From: Massospora cicadina
Lineage: Eukaryota; Entomophthoromycota; Entomophthoromycetes; Entomophthorales; Entomophthoraceae
Assembly (NCBI GenBank): GCA_022478985.1
Contig: JAKSZP010014463.1
Coordinates: 248,001 to 312,000 of the forward strand
Reading direction: 5' to 3'
Length of the DNA: 64,000 nucleotides
Positions 35,521 through 47,183 of the stretch are shown here, in pieces (the stretch's first letter is position 1; the number at the start of each line of letters is the position of its first letter). The position numbers and the translations under genes were made by a program. Under the pieces are notes generated by a model. The model was not told where the DNA came from and did not search any database. It saw nothing but the letters and a program-made list of their open reading frames with translations.

Positions 35521-35779
35521 TCTGCGGCCATGGCGGGAGAGGGGTCTCAGTTTCAGGTTGATCCATATGCTTGCCAGATGTTTGAACAAGTTTCACTTGA
35601 AAAGTTGGACCCCTCCTCTGATGCGCCTTTCTTGCAAGTGGTAAACGTCGCTCTTCCGATCAACACTATTATCAAACAATACCCCAGAATTGGTGAGGGT
35701 ATTGTGGTTTTCTTGGAAACAAAGACGCCATAAATGTCCATGTCATAAAAAGTCAAGATGCATCTTACTCTTAATGTAC

Positions 35780-36120
35780 TTACTGTGACCTGGCTGTAGC
35801 TAAAACCTGAGTCCGTGCCATCATAGATACAGGTGCCCCCATCAATATAGTCTCCACAAAGTTGGTGGCTAAATTATCATTAAAACTGGACGTGGACCAC
35901 TGGGTGGTATACAGAACTGCTGGAGCGGATAACACGATCTCTGAGAGATCATACAGTGCACTTCTATTGCAGTTTGGTTCTGCTGTCATGGTAGCCCAGC
36001 TATAGCGTTACCAAATAGAAATTATGATCTGCTAATTGGAACCGCCTTCTTGTGACACTATGGGGCTGTTATTGATATGACGGACAAGATTTTTGAAATA
36101 TTGGGTCAGTGAATCACAAT
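35780..36120 (+). pseudogene. Retropepsin of element 3
   Basis: The plus strand reads VRAIIDTGAPINIVSTKLVA, with the catalytic D at 35826. The sequence goes on as LSLKLDVDHWVVY and reaches …EIMIC…LEPPS…, where the 'yDllIG' end is damaged. The active-site triplet is intact. A frameshift lies at about 35800 and a stop follows near 36005. Confidence 0.75.
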
Positions 36121-36162
36121 TCACTTCACCTCTAGCGGAGTGCCAAATGATCCAGTGTATAT

Positions 36163-36648
36163 ATGGGAAATATCAATCTAGCTTATAGCGATGGAGTAAT
36201 CCCAGTGCGCTACCATTGTTTACAGGGCAAAACCTGGGCCCTTCCACAACAAATTTATGAATATCAAGGGCTGCCGCTCAGAGCTGCTGGACCTATATCT
36301 ATTTCATCCAGGCATCAAGTTATAGTAAACACTGACTTGGTGATAGAAGTTCCAGATGGACTCTATGGCAGGGTTATTGGGCCATATCAGCAGTCGCGGT
36401 TTGAGCCCCATGTGGCCCCAGGAATTATATTACCTGGGAAGGGGGAGATCAAAGTCTTACTTGCAAACCTACAAATGGTCCCAATGCAAATCCGCCGCCA
36501 CCCAATAGTGGCATATATGCACTTACCCATTAAGGAGGTTCTTTTGGTCCATGAGTTTGGGTCGCTGGAGGAATTTGGTCTGCCTATTGAACCACAGCTC
36601 AACGTAATGGCTTTTGTACCGCTCAATGAATTAATGGGGTTGTCATAA
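36163..36648 (+). pseudogene. dUTPase-like domain of element 3 (open, 161 codons)
   Basis: This is the best preserved of the dUTPase-like segments. In order it reads HQVIVNTDLVIEVPDGLYGR, then APGIILPGKGEIKVLLANLQ, then IRRHPIVAYMHL. This follows the trimeric dUTPase pattern v.Tdi.v.iPdg.yGri…GvIdp.yrGeI.vll.N…i..g..iA…l. The usual D in G-V-I-D and the S of the third motif (R-S-G/S) are not evident, so it may be a non-catalytic relative. The 161-codon stretch is open throughout and lies between protease and reverse transcriptase. The alternative is a convergent beta-rich linker. Confidence 0.6.
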
Positions 36649-36739
36649 CCACAGAAGGACAGGACAATCGCTTTATTTACAAAAATATAAAGAGAATTTT
36701 ACCATAGACAGCCATGATTTAGGATGCGCGCGGGGGGTA

Positions 36740-37420
36740 GTTTGTAGGGTGAATACTGGAGATCATCCGTCCATCCATTAAAGGCCAATCCACCAATCAA
36801 GAATGGCGGAAGAAGTATTAACTGAGGAGATGGACAAGCTAATAGAGCAAGGGATGCTTAAGCCATCGCAGAGTCCATGGGATTCTCCCATCCTTATTGT
36901 AAAAAAAGGATGGAACTAACCATGTAGTAATTGACTACTGAAAGCTCAACAGTATCACCAAAAAGTACTCATATCCCTTACTGCGGATTGATGATGCCTC
37001 AGATCAGCTAGGGGAGCTCGTTATTTTTCAGCAATGGACCTGATCTCAGGCTACTGGCAAATTGAGTTGCCAGTGGTGGAACAGGAGAAATGCGCCATAA
37101 TCACGTCTAAAGGTATTTTTCAACCAACCCAGATGCTGCAGGGGCTGTGTGTAACACCCCAGCTACATTCCAACGGGCGATGGATGCTATTCTTGGGGAC
37201 CTGGAGCTCTCATGCATCCTTGTATACCTCAATGACATTAATGTTTTCTCCCAAACCTTCTCTGAATACCTTGACCATTTAGAATCTGTATTCCGCCAGC
37301 TCGCTAAGGTTTACATTAAGATCAATCCTCAGAAATGCTATTTTTTAAGGATCAATTGGAGTACCTAGGGTTTGTGGTTGATGCCACGGGGCTGAAACCT
37401 CAACCAGCTAAGGTGGAAAA
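36740..37420 (+). pseudogene. Reverse transcriptase of element 3
   Basis: The N-terminal part reads LTEEMDKLIEQGMLKPSQSP and SPILIVKKG. 37034-37282 contains FSAMDLISGYWQIELP with the first catalytic aspartate. 37147-37368 reads CILVYLNDINVFSQTFSEYL: the first aspartate of the YxDD pair is asparagine, one G-to-A change. A frameshift near 37150 separates the two stretches. Confidence 0.88.
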
Positions 37421-37429
37421 TATTCAAAA

Positions 37430-38030
37430 ATGACTCTGCCCAACAGCAAGTGGGATATACAAGTATTCTTGGGTATGGTCAGATATTACCAGCACTTCAT
37501 CCCTAACTTCAGCTGTATCAGGAACCCACTATTCGAGTTATTAATAGAGGATACCATTTTCAAATGGATGTAATGGCAGCAACGTTCTTTTGATATGCTT
37601 TGAACGGCACTGACCATTACGCCGTTGTTACACTATCCCAATTTTGAAAAAGAGTCCATCATTCAGACAGATGCGTCCCTTTCCACTGTGGGGCAGTCCT
37701 TTCCCAAAAAGATGATGAAGGAGAAGAGCACTCATAGAATATTGCAGTCCTAGCTTGGACAGCCATGAGCGCAATTATACTGTGACTAAGCGGTAGTGCT
37801 TAGCGGTGATCTACGCCTATAAGCATTTATGGGTATATTTGCATGGAGAGAAATTCAAAGTTGTAATGGATCATGCCTCGTTACACTGGTTACAAAACCT
37901 TAAGGAACCAGTAGGGCATCTGGCCCGATGGGCTCTCAAATTGCAGGCATACAATTTTGAAATTCTTCATTGACCTGGAGAAAAACACCATAATGCCAAT
38001 TGTTTATTGAGATTACCCACAATTGCAGTT
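37430..38030 (+). pseudogene. RNase H of element 3
   Basis: Across frames the plus strand reads IIQTDASLSTVG, …YCD.A…KCLAVIYAYKHLWVYLHG, FKVVMDHASLHWLQNLKEPV and, near 37990, …HHNANCLLRLP (D of the usual HxxAD is N). These are the four RNase H acid regions in order. It is interrupted by several stops. Confidence 0.75.
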
Positions 38031-38199
38031 ATGGCATATCTGAGTGATATCATGTTTGATAAGATGTTTAGTGGCAAGTACAACAATGAACTGCCCCCGG
38101 TCATTAAGGTATTAGATGAGATAAGGGCCAATACATTCCAGAAAAATGGGAAATTGTATAAGAAAATAGGGGACACTACCATGAATATCCCAAGACCTT

Positions 38200-39245
38200 C
38201 CGCCCGCCCAACTATTATTATGAGTGCACACTGAGTGGTGGGACATGGCGGAGTACGTAAGACCATGGAATTATTGCAGCCTCAGTATTACTGGGAAAGC
38301 ATGAACTTCGATGTACTTGATACTATCTCCTCCTGTCACCAGTGCCAAATGGAAAAGCCATTCCGCCAGAAGACTTCATACCAATTAGTGAAGCTGCACT
38401 TCGCCTGGCACACTGTTTAGTTTGATGTTGTGGGTCCCTTGCCAACAGGGGCAAACCAGTCCAAATACATCCTGGTAGCAATAGACCACTTGACCAGGTG
38501 GGTTGAGGCATGACCAATACGCTATTTGGGGGCGCTAACAGTGGCCAAGTTTGTTAGGGAACGTATAATTTAGTGACATGATTGTCCCCAGTTCATCTTT
38601 ACTGACAATGAAACAAACTTCACTTCACACATTCTACCTAAGCTTAATGAGCTGATGGCCATCCAAGGGGTTCTAACAACTCCGTATCACCCCAAGTCCA
38701 ACGGAATGGTTGAACAGGTTAATGGGACCCTGGTGAACATACTCCTAAAAGTTGGTAACTGATAGGCCCTCTGATTGGAGTACCCTCCTTTCTACCGCGG
38801 TGTTACCTACAACATTAGCTACTATACTGTCATGGAGAAAAGCCCATTCCAAATGCTTTATGGATGACACCCTGCTCTTCCCGCCCTCCTATGTGCCTGT
38901 GAAGAGGACACTGGCAGAATGGATCCGCAACACTATTTGACCGCCCTAACAAATATGCTGATTAAGTTACAAACCAAAGTGTACTCATTCAACTTAGTTA
39001 AGAAAATCAAAAGCCAGGCTGCCAATCAGGTATGGCAGAGTGGCCTAGCCCAGTTCAAAGATGGATACATGGTCCTATTCCATGATCAACATGGGTTCAG
39101 CTGGAAACACAAGCTGGCCAGTATCTGGATTGGACCATTTGAAGTCATTGAAAAGCCAGGTATATGCATATATTATCAAGGACCCCGCTAGCGGTCAGAT
39201 CATCAACCGAGTGCATGCAAAGTTCCTCTGGGCATATAAGCAATA
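38200..39245 (+). pseudogene. Integrase of element 3
   Basis: The zinc finger is in 38207-38420 (H…VGHGGVRKT, then CHQCQMEK). The core reads FDVVGPLPTGANQSKYILVA (first D), [13 protein letters not shown] (second D) and [13 protein letters not shown] (E), so all three catalytic acids are present at codon level. 38919-39191 is the C-terminal region with WIGPFEVIEKPG (GPF motif). No chromodomain follows. Stops and frameshifts break the frame. Confidence 0.88.
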
Positions 39246-39277
39246 GGAGCTTTATTGTCCAGTCAAGAAGTAGGTAA

Positions 39278-39806
39278 TGTCGTGATTCTGATATGACTGG
39301 ATGATAAGCCCTAGGTCTTATGGCATAACAGATGGAATCTGCCTAGAATTAATATGAGTAATGGTAATTCAGGCGCCTCAAAATGAGGCAATAATGGGTT
39401 GTTGTGAAATCATCTCAGGTTAGGCGGTTGGAAAATTAATGATAAAAAATTGATGGAACCAATGAGATGTGGAGAATTAAAAACTAAGCCATAGAAGTTG
39501 TAGCATCCAAATTCACTACAATATAGGCGAGACTAGATGATCAAGAAGGGTTGTTTTTTTTAGTACTAGAATCAAGAAGGGTTGTTGTTAAGTAAGTTTA
39601 GAGTAAGCGGAATAAGAAGAATCTATGGTATTAATTATATTAAAATAAAAGAGGTTGTGGGAGCAAGTGCTCCATATTTATTTAAAAAGTTTATTATGTT
39701 GTCTCAAGGGCAACAATCATCATATTGTTGGCCCTGATTGCTCAGTGGGTCAAACCCTGTGCAAAATCCGCTGGTATATATATTGAATACTTCTGATTTT
39801 ATAACA
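39278..39806 (+). repeat. 3' LTR of element 3
   Basis: It is 529 bp and begins after the purine-rich tract tcaagaagtaggtaa. It differs from the 5' copy mainly by transitions and a small internal duplication. Confidence 0.92.
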
Positions 39807-40239
39807 CACTCCTTGCATGACTATCTCAACTCTGACACATCTCATTGGTATCTTCCGCTGATGGCTTTAATAGGGGGCATGATTTGGCAACCCCATCTAG
39901 TATCCCTTGCTCATTGCTGGCCTATATGTCTGGTGTTCTCGATGAAGCTTGTCAGCAAGCTTTTAAGACCAATCTTCCAGCTCTTACCATATTGGGATTA
40001 CTTGAGGATATTTACTGACTGCCTCTTCTTGTAATGTTGCTTCCCTCCCTGCTCCAGGTATCACATTTGGCTTCTTCTTACATCTCAATTTCCCTTCTCC
40101 TAGTCACTTTCTTGAAGGGATTTGAATCCACTAAATGAACTTAGTTTCATTTGGGTCTAGCCCTTGCTAGCATCTGATCTCACATAGATTTTGACAGGTT
40201 ATTCACTCCTATTGCAATCCATCCTCCCTTCCCAAGAGG

Positions 40240-40620
40240 CGACATAGGCGGAAACATCTCCAAATTAAGGATAACCAATAAAAAATAAAAATTATAAAAA
40301 TATATCAGTTTTTCTATGTATTTTTAATAATCCTTTTTTACAATATTTTTATCAATATTTTATTTCCATGGGACTTGACCTTGTTTCTGTTCAGCAGTCC
40401 ATCTTTTTATTTTATTCCCCCAAACTGGATCCTAGGTATACTTAGACCTACCAGTTTTCTATGGTTCAGAGGTCTTACTTCTTTAAGACTTAACCATCTA
40501 GATTGGTTCAGAGGTCCTTTTTTAGGCTTGACAAAATCATTAGGACATAACAAACTTAATGGTTCATCAGTCCTTCAGGAACTCTTTTTTGTTATTTTCT
40601 TCATTGATCCATAGCTTCAA
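40240..40620. other. No gene recognised
   Basis: This is a T-rich stretch between the plus-strand unidentified coding stretch and the end of the element 4 integrase. The 79-codon open frame at 40375-40614 is low-complexity and not recognised. Confidence 0.4.
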
Positions 40621-41640
40621 ATACTTAGCATGTACTCAATTTACTACCCTTTCATCCAAGAGGTTCTTGATGTAGTAGGCGTCCATTGCCATCTTGGTGA
40701 TAATCTCAAATGGACCTGACCACAATGCATCCAGTTTAATTCTTCTCCAAAAACCATGTGTATTGCAATAGGGAACTCTTTCACCTATTTGGTATTCTGA
40801 TAAGGTCAGTCAGTTCTTATCGCCTATCATTTTTGCTCATATCCTTTTCTTCAAAGTCATATCAAATGCTTGCAATTACATTTTGATCAGGATATCTTTC
40901 AATCAGTTCAGCTACTGCTTGGCACTCATCCTCAATGTTGGTTCCATCACCAAATATAAAATTGGCGGCAATGCGGCCTTCATCCTATATAGCAATTCAA
41001 ACAACATGTTTTCCTGTTACCAAATTATGACTGATATTATAGGCAAACATCACCAAACTCAGGCACGTTCCTCATGCAGAAGTTCTTCTGTGACCAGCTT
41101 CCTCAGCGTCGCAGCCAGCATACCATTAACTCGTTCCACCAGTCCATTTTTCCCCAGATGGTAGGGTACAGGAATGAATCCTCAGATCCCCATTATCTCA
41201 TTCAGTTGTGGGATACATGAGATGTGAAGTTTGTCCCATTGTTGCATAGCAGGACCTGCGGGCATCCATGTCAGTATACTACTTGATTCAGGATGAACTT
41301 CACAGTACTGGTAGCATCTACTTTTGCCAGGGCCTTCATCTTGACTCATCTCATCAGATGATCAATAGCAACTATTATGTACTTGACTCCCACTATGCTC
41401 ATTGTCAGCAGTCCCATCACATCAGTGGACACCATATGCCAAGAAAATCCAGGGTGGACCAGTTGGTATTTAGTTGTATTCTTATGTGGCTTTTGCAGCT
41501 GGCACTCTACACAACAAGCTAGATAGTCGGTGACATCATAGTTGATTAACTCCCAGTAGTAGTACTGGTGAATTTGGTTGGTCATTTTTCTCAGACCTCC
41601 ATGCCTGACAACCTTATGAGCGGCTTAAATGATAACTGCT
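40620..41640 (-). pseudogene. Integrase of element 4
   Basis: 41346-41585 holds the zinc finger cysteines (CCVECQLQKPHK) and the first core strand (HMVSTDVMGLLTMSIVGVKY). Further on, LLCNNGTNFTSH has N for the second catalytic D, and GLVERVNGMLAATL has the catalytic E. The C-terminal GPF motif is in LDALWSGPFEIITKMA near 40700-40740. No chromodomain is seen. Confidence 0.85.
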
Positions 41641-42400
41641 CTTTCAAACGGCTTTGAGAATAGTAGCTGCTTCCCATTAATCATCTTAAACACCTGTTCA
41701 TCCATGGTCTCGGTGTTTTCCATCACTTTTTGAAGTGCACCTTGGATTTTTTGGGGCTCATTTACAATTTCTCCATTGACCATTCTCTGGAATAACTCAT
41801 CCGCCTTCTGGTATACCATCTGGACCATTGGTAACCTTGATAAGCCATCCACATTCTGATGAGAAGCCTCCACTTTTTGGACAATCTCATAATTATAAGG
41901 CTGTAACTTCAATGCCCATTGGGCCAGTCATCCTTCTGGTTCTCACAAATTGTGAAGCCAATGCAATGAGGAGTGGTTCATCACCACTTTGAAGTGCATT
42001 CCATGGATGTACACCCAAAACTGCCTATGGGTGTAAATGACCGCAAGGCATTTATGCTCATTTGGGGTGTAGTTCCTCTCAGCAGCTGAGAGTGTCTGGC
42101 TCACATATGCCACTGGATGTTCATCCCCAAGTTCATCTACTTTTCTCAATATGGCGCCAATTGCTGTTAATGAAGCATTGGTTTATATAATATAACTCTC
42201 AATCAAAATTCAGATATTTCTAAAATCAGAGACTCTATTAAGTACTGGTGTAGCTCATTGAAGGATTTCTGTGCTTCTTCATTCCATACAAATCCTTTCT
42301 TCAGATCCTTAAACAGATGGAATAAGGGCTCTGCAATTCTGGCAAAATCCTAAATAAATCTTCTATAGTATCCAACTTTTTCAAGGAACACTTGTATATA
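41640..42400 (-). pseudogene. RNase H of element 4
   Basis: 41943-42149 reads VAYVSQTLSAAERNYTPNEH, KCLAVIYTHRQFWVYIHG and VVMNHSSLHWLHNL (D of the third acid is N). 41625-41912 starts with LQPYNYEIVQKVEASHQNVD, then GLSRLP, the last-acid region. A frame change near 41930 lies between them. Confidence 0.8.
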
Positions 42401-42459
42401 TTGAACACTCTTTGGCACAGCCATTTGTTCTATGGCTTCAATTTTCTGGGCTTGCAGCT

Positions 42460-43140
42460 GAAGTCCACTAGAGTTGATCATGAATCCCAGATATTACAAC
42501 TCTTTCTTGAAGAAGTGACACTTCCTCAGCTTAATCTTAAGGTTGGCCGCGGACAGTTGCTTAAATATTTCTTCCAAGTGGTGGAGGTGATCATTAAACA
42601 TCATACTGAACACGTTAATATCATCCAAATATACCAGGACGCATGACAACTTCAAGTCGCTTAATATCACATCCATGGTCCTCTGAAACGTTGCAGGCGC
42701 TTTGCATAGACCCTGGGACATCCTTGTCAGTTGATATAGCCCCTGCGCGGTAATAATTGCACATTTTTCTTGGTCCTCTCTTGGAAAATCTATTTGCCAA
42801 TATTTTAATATCATATTTATCAAGGAGAAATACTTCTCTTCTCCCAATTGATCTAGCGCATCATTAATTCTTAATTGGGGATACAAACCCTTCTTCATAA
42901 TATTATTCAGCTTCCAGTAATTGATCACCACCCAATTAGAGCCATCCTATTTCTTCACAATAAGAATTGGACTCTCCCAGGGACTTGATGACGGATCTAT
43001 AAGCCCATGCTTCACTAGTTTGCTGATTTCTTCTTCCACTACCACTTCAGCTGCCTTTTACCATCGAATCAGTCTCATCCTGATTGGCAAATTTTCCCTA
43101 GTATCAATTTTATGGATCACATCTCTTGCACATCCCAAAT
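42460..43140 (-). pseudogene. Reverse transcriptase of element 4
   Basis: 42494-42931 is open for 145 codons: YPQLRINDALDQLGEEKYFS, then FSLINMILKYWQ (the first catalytic D is N), then SCVLVYLDDINVFSMMFNDH with an intact YLDD. The thumb start LKIKLRKCHFFKKEL follows. The upstream fingers part is in other frames to 43140. Confidence 0.88.
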
Positions 43141-43670
43141 CGTGGTCATCCTGGGCAAATACTTCCTGATACTTTTTGAACAGTTTGAGCACCTCCTCTT
43201 GCTGTCCTTCTATTAGATCAGAAAGTTGTTCTTCATCACCCAATAGATTGATACTCTCAGTCACCCCAGCCAGTAATCCCATCTCATTAAGGGTCCTAAA
43301 ATCGTGAATTTTCTTCATTCAACTGTCAGGATTAGATGAACAAATGAGACGATCTGATTCTTCTCAATCTTCATTGGGTTTTCACTTAAATTTTCCAGGA
43401 GAACTCAAATTTCTCCATAGCCTGGCATTATTATTCCAGGAGCCACCCAAGGCTCTACTCTGGACTTCTTCTAGGGGCTTCTGACCTTTTCATACAGCAG
43501 CTCCAGTATCTCTAATGTCAACCCTGTGTCAATTATCATTTTTAATCCTGGCAGTATAGTTTTCACATTCTTTAACCTTAGTGGAATTCCCCGATTTTCT
43601 AGGATTTCCGTCAGCATTTCTCATTGCTTTCAGCCAACTAGTTGGTATAAAATTGGGACAATGCTGTCAT
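43058..43670 (-). pseudogene. dUTPase-like segment and linker of element 4
   Basis: Around 43390-43450 the minus strand reads APGIIMPGYGEI, a stop, then VLLENLSENPMKIEKNQIVS. This lines up with element 3 (APGIILPGKGEIKVLLANLQ). 43058-43318 is the linker leading to reverse transcriptase (LFKKYQEVFAQDDHDLGCAR, the usual pre-polymerase segment). Confidence 0.55.
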
Positions 43671-43671
43671 T

Positions 43672-44060
43672 TTATATCAAGTTGATGAATTTGTTTCTCT
43701 TACTCAGTGGAGCTTCCCCATCCTTCTGATAGACCAATGGTAACGTCTGACCCAATATGGTCAATGTATTATCCTCAAAGTTACATTTAACTCCGTACTT
43801 CTGTAGAAATTCCATCCCAATCAGAATGTCATAGTTTTGGTAGGCCAAAACTATTGCTGGCACAGATACCACCAAGTATACTAATCAAAGTGGCAGAGCG
43901 CTATATGCTCCACATGAGATGGTGGTATTCAGCCCAGTTTTCCCGTACTCCCTGTGTTCCAAGTCAGGCGATATCTTCATCCTCTTCACCAGCTTGGTCA
44001 AGACAATATTGATGGGCACTCCACTATCAACAATCTCCCTCACATGTACTCAATTTACTA
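43672..44060 (-). pseudogene. Retropepsin of element 4
   Basis: The minus strand reads EIVDSGVPINIVLTKLVKRM with an intact D-S-G (44020-44028). 43672-43875 reads YQNYDILIGMEFLQKYGVKC, the typical 'yDiLIGmdfL' end. A frame change separates the two halves. Confidence 0.82.
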
Positions 44061-44378
44061 GTATATCTATATATGTACACTCATAGTATTTTAAGATTGT
44101 GTTTACTGAGTGTATAGCGGCATTATTAGCTGAATTGAGGGATTGAATAATTTGTGCCAATAAATCAGGAAACGTAACTTTATTGTGCTGAAGGGGATTA
44201 ATAGGTTTCCCTCATCTAATCAGACTTCAGTCAATTCTTCAGGATCATCTGTGGCTCAAATCTTGTCTTCTAGTAGTCGGGTGTATAGCTGGGCAACTTC
44301 TTTGATTAACTTGGGGTCAATTTCTTTCACCCCAAATCTTGTTACTGCGATCACGTCCAAATTGACCACTTGATACAG

Positions 44379-45590
44379 TTAATCCTGTATGTATTCATCT
44401 ACAAACAAATCACTGATGTCAATTTCCTCATGCATAATATTGGGAGGAACAGGCTTCTCTGCAGTTCTAGACTGTTCCCCATCTAGGCTGCAGGTCCTTT
44501 TCCTGACTCCTTGGTGGCTGCAGACTCTTTTGGTTGGACCATATTGATTTGATCCTTGGACTTCTTGCAATATACACAGAAATGTCCCTTTCCTCCACAT
44601 TGATAACAGATTTTCTCTTTCATATTAATCTGTCTAAAGTCTTTGGGTTTATTCCCTGTAACAGTTCAGTTGTTCATCTCTTTAGAACCCTCATTCCTCT
44701 TCATGGGATTCAAATTTTGTACTAAGGTTTGATTTGAAACTTCTGTTTGGGGCATCAAAGGTTGCTCCCAAGATTTTCAAATTATCTACCATCTGAGAGG
44801 TAGTAATTTTATCATGTACACAGAAGACATCATTTGGTGTAAATTGTGGTAGGGCCAAAGGGCCTCTTGTAATGCAATTCTGGTATTAAAGTCATCCAGT
44901 ACCTTCTCTCCAACCAGGATTTGTGATTCCTGGAAGAAACGATCAGCAAAGCTTGCTAAAGATTCCTCTTTATAAAATTGGATACCCATAAACTCTTGTT
45001 TGTGCTTTGACATGTATATCAGGCTTTTGAATTCATTCATAATGGCCTCTTTGGCCTCTGCGTATGATCAGCTGTCCCCCTCCAGATGGGGCAAAACTAG
45101 GTTTTGACAATTGGTGTCTAGGCAATTAATCACTGTCAATGCCTTTTGATGATTGCCATATCTGTACATAATCATATCAAACAATTGGAAAAACGCTGGG
45201 GCATTATCCCAATGAAAAGCCAGCAATTTTAGTGTCACTTTGAATTCCACAAGGTTTCTCTAGCCACCTCTCTAGGTTCAACTACTCATCTTACTTGGGG
45301 AGTGATTTTAGGCGTCATATTTAGAATAGTGGTAAAAGCGGGTGGCATGTTTCTTGGGGTATTTGTCTTTCCAGCTATTGTACAGGGAGTTCTTTCTTTG
45401 GCATCAGTTGCTGCATATGACCCAAATTCACATCTGTGAGTTTTTAACTCCTTGGCCTGTTTAATCAGACATTTGATATCAGCGCTGAAAGCTCTTAAAT
45501 GGATGCAATCTGCTTCATGCTCTGTTTTCAGAAATAAGACTTCTCTAATTAAGTCCCCTTCTTTCTTCTTTAATGACATTACTTTTCAAT
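44379..45590 (-). pseudogene. Gag of element 4
   Basis: 45286-45579 is a charged N-terminal part. 45068-45250 (AFHWDNAPAFFQLFDMIMYR) and 44786-45040 (EFKSLIYMSKHKQEFMGIQF, YKEESLASFADRFFQES) form the Gag core. At 44567-44608 the zinc knuckle is intact: CYQCGGKGHFCVYC. The open stretches are in different frames. Confidence 0.82.
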
Positions 45591-45780
45591 TAACTCATTC
45601 CAGAACTTGTGACATTATTGATCCCTTCCACCATCTTGGCAACTCTTTCTTTCAAAGCTGCAGATTCTCAAAGATCCGCTGAGTTCAGGGCATTCTGATT
45701 AATGGTTGCCAACTCCATTCATATTTTTGTATCTCATCTTTATATGACATCACTTCTAAGTTCTTCTACTCAACTACACC

Positions 45781-45798
45781 CCTGTAGTGAGCACCACT
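45781..45798 (-). other. Primer binding site of element 4
   Basis: Read on the minus strand, TGGTGCTCACTACAGGGG starts three bases inside the 5' LTR end. Confidence 0.8.
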
Positions 45799-45801
45799 TT
45801 G

Positions 45802-46944
45802 TAAAAAATTATAGGTTATCTGATTATTTTTGGCAAAAAACCCTATAAAGTTATTACTTGCACAGGTCCAGGTTTTGTGCAATTCTCCATGTTGTATAGT
45901 AGTTGATATAATCATTTGATAATAGTATGATGACTATTATCTGTTGTTGAATGGAAGTATTAGATTTTGGCCCAATTCTCAGCCAGTATTTACTCTCAAA
46001 AATACTTGTGATTTCTTAAATAGGGATTTGTTCCCTCATACTGCCTAACTTGATCTACTCTTAGATCCCCATTTATAGTTTCTCTGGTTTGACACACAGT
46101 TGGCAGCAATCCCCAATTTGATTCAACTTCTTCTCTGGATCCTCACTCAGATCCTTACTCTTTTTCTTAAAGTGTCTTCCAATGATTGTACACAGCTATA
46201 ATATCTCTGAGAAAGAATAGAACAAATGGATGTTGATAAAGTTTACTAAGCAAATACTCTAGTATAAGTGATCTGATATTTAGTGTTCTGGTAAATACTA
46301 TAAATTTTATTAGTAAATTCTAGAGAATTTATAGTAGAAGATTTGGCACCTAATCCTCAGTTAATACCTCCTCAATGAAATGGTATCTATTGTTGTTGAA
46401 TCACCCATCCTCATCTCAGCAGCAATAGTATTTCCTATCCTGGTTAGGATTTCATTATTGGATATCCTCAAAACCTAAAATAGAAAGAGTCAGAAATATG
46501 TCTTTACATTTTCTCTCAATTCAAGCAAACCAACCATATTTGGCAAGCAATCTGCTTAGATAATGGGACTTGTTACCTATTAAAGTAGGTTGCAAACTAA
46601 CTGATTGATTTTCTAGTTGCAGGCAACATCACTCACCTCACAACTTACTCCTTAAATTTCAAATCAGTTGGTGATGAAACCTGACTGATCCCAATCAGTA
46701 CACCTGATAGTTAATCAACTATCAGATGTCCCTATTTTGTCAGAAACTCTGCCCAATGAGATCTTAAGTATTCATCCAGATTGATCTCCAATGGATCTGA
46801 CCAGGCAAATAACCTAAAATCCTCCAAACATAGTTACCCCAAAATTAGGGTCAACTAATATCCAATTTACCTCACATCAGGGAATTATTCCCTAGCAATC
46901 CCTGATAATCTAGCTGGCTAGATTAAAAGGTAAAAATCCCAACA
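45802..46944 (-). repeat. 5' LTR of element 4
   Basis: This 1143-bp copy has ends TGTAAAAAATT…TCCCAACA on the plus strand. It matches 30569-32576 once the solo LTR there is left out. At about 45915-45935 it preserves the uninterrupted site of that solo LTR. Confidence 0.92.
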
Positions 46945-46949
46945 TGCCC

Positions 46950-47170
46950 CAAGCCAATCCTGTCTGAGTACCAGCTAGGGGATCTAGTATTATTCTATCA
47001 CCACCAGCCAGGGAGCTGGGTGCACAAACATGATATGTTGTGGTCTGGGCCATATAGAGTAATATATCATTGAGGCTCATAGTAATCCATCACCTCAGTC
47101 AAGTCTGGCTTCATTATAAATTGAGTCCATGCTAGTTTCCTTCAGACCTATATCCCTCCACAGCAAGAAC
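46950..47170 (+). pseudogene. Integrase of element 5, C-terminal part after the insertion
   Basis: The plus strand reads YQLGDLVLFYHHQPGSWVHK and then MLWSGPYRVIYH, the C-terminal integrase region with the GPY motif. It begins directly after the right TGCCC copy, as expected if element 4 split the gene. Confidence 0.82.
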
Positions 47171-47183
47171 TTGAGGGGGGCAG

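Larger units (their letters stand above)
33857..39806 (+). mobile_element. Element 3: Ty3/gypsy element nested in element 4
   Basis: The LTRs are 33857-34355 and 39278-39806. Both start TGTCRTGATT and end TATAACA. In between come the primer site, gag with zinc knuckle, protease, dUTPase-like domain, reverse transcriptase, RNase H and integrase. Flanks CATCC and CACTC agree at three of five positions, both differences being transitions. The integrase catalytic triad and protease DTGA are intact, but the reverse transcriptase has YLND. Confidence 0.92.
33158..40240 (+). pseudogene. Unidentified plus-strand coding stretch split by element 3
   Basis: The left part (33158-33856) reads SDSVSWYQQLLNSFSNQDLQ at its start and SSDLKNILNQDIAAYALCFA later; the right part (39812-40034) reads LHDYLNSDTSHWYLPLMALI and runs to 40034. 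If element 3 and one duplication copy are ignored, the frame is open across the junction. That supports both the insertion boundaries and the coding nature. It runs opposite to element 4 and lies between its integrase and 3' LTR. It looks Gag-like, but I recognise no family. It contains a few stops. Confidence 0.5.
30569..46944 (-). mobile_element. Element 4: Ty3/gypsy element nested in element 5
   Basis: The LTRs are at 30569-32576 (3', carrying a solo LTR) and 45802-46944 (5'), with perfect TGCCC duplications outside. On the minus strand from right to left come the primer site, gag, protease, dUTPase-like segment, reverse transcriptase, RNase H and integrase (to about 40620). Then comes an unexplained opposite-strand coding stretch, split by element 3, and last a polypurine tract. 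It is the only element here with both YLDD and a full zinc knuckle. Confidence 0.93.
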
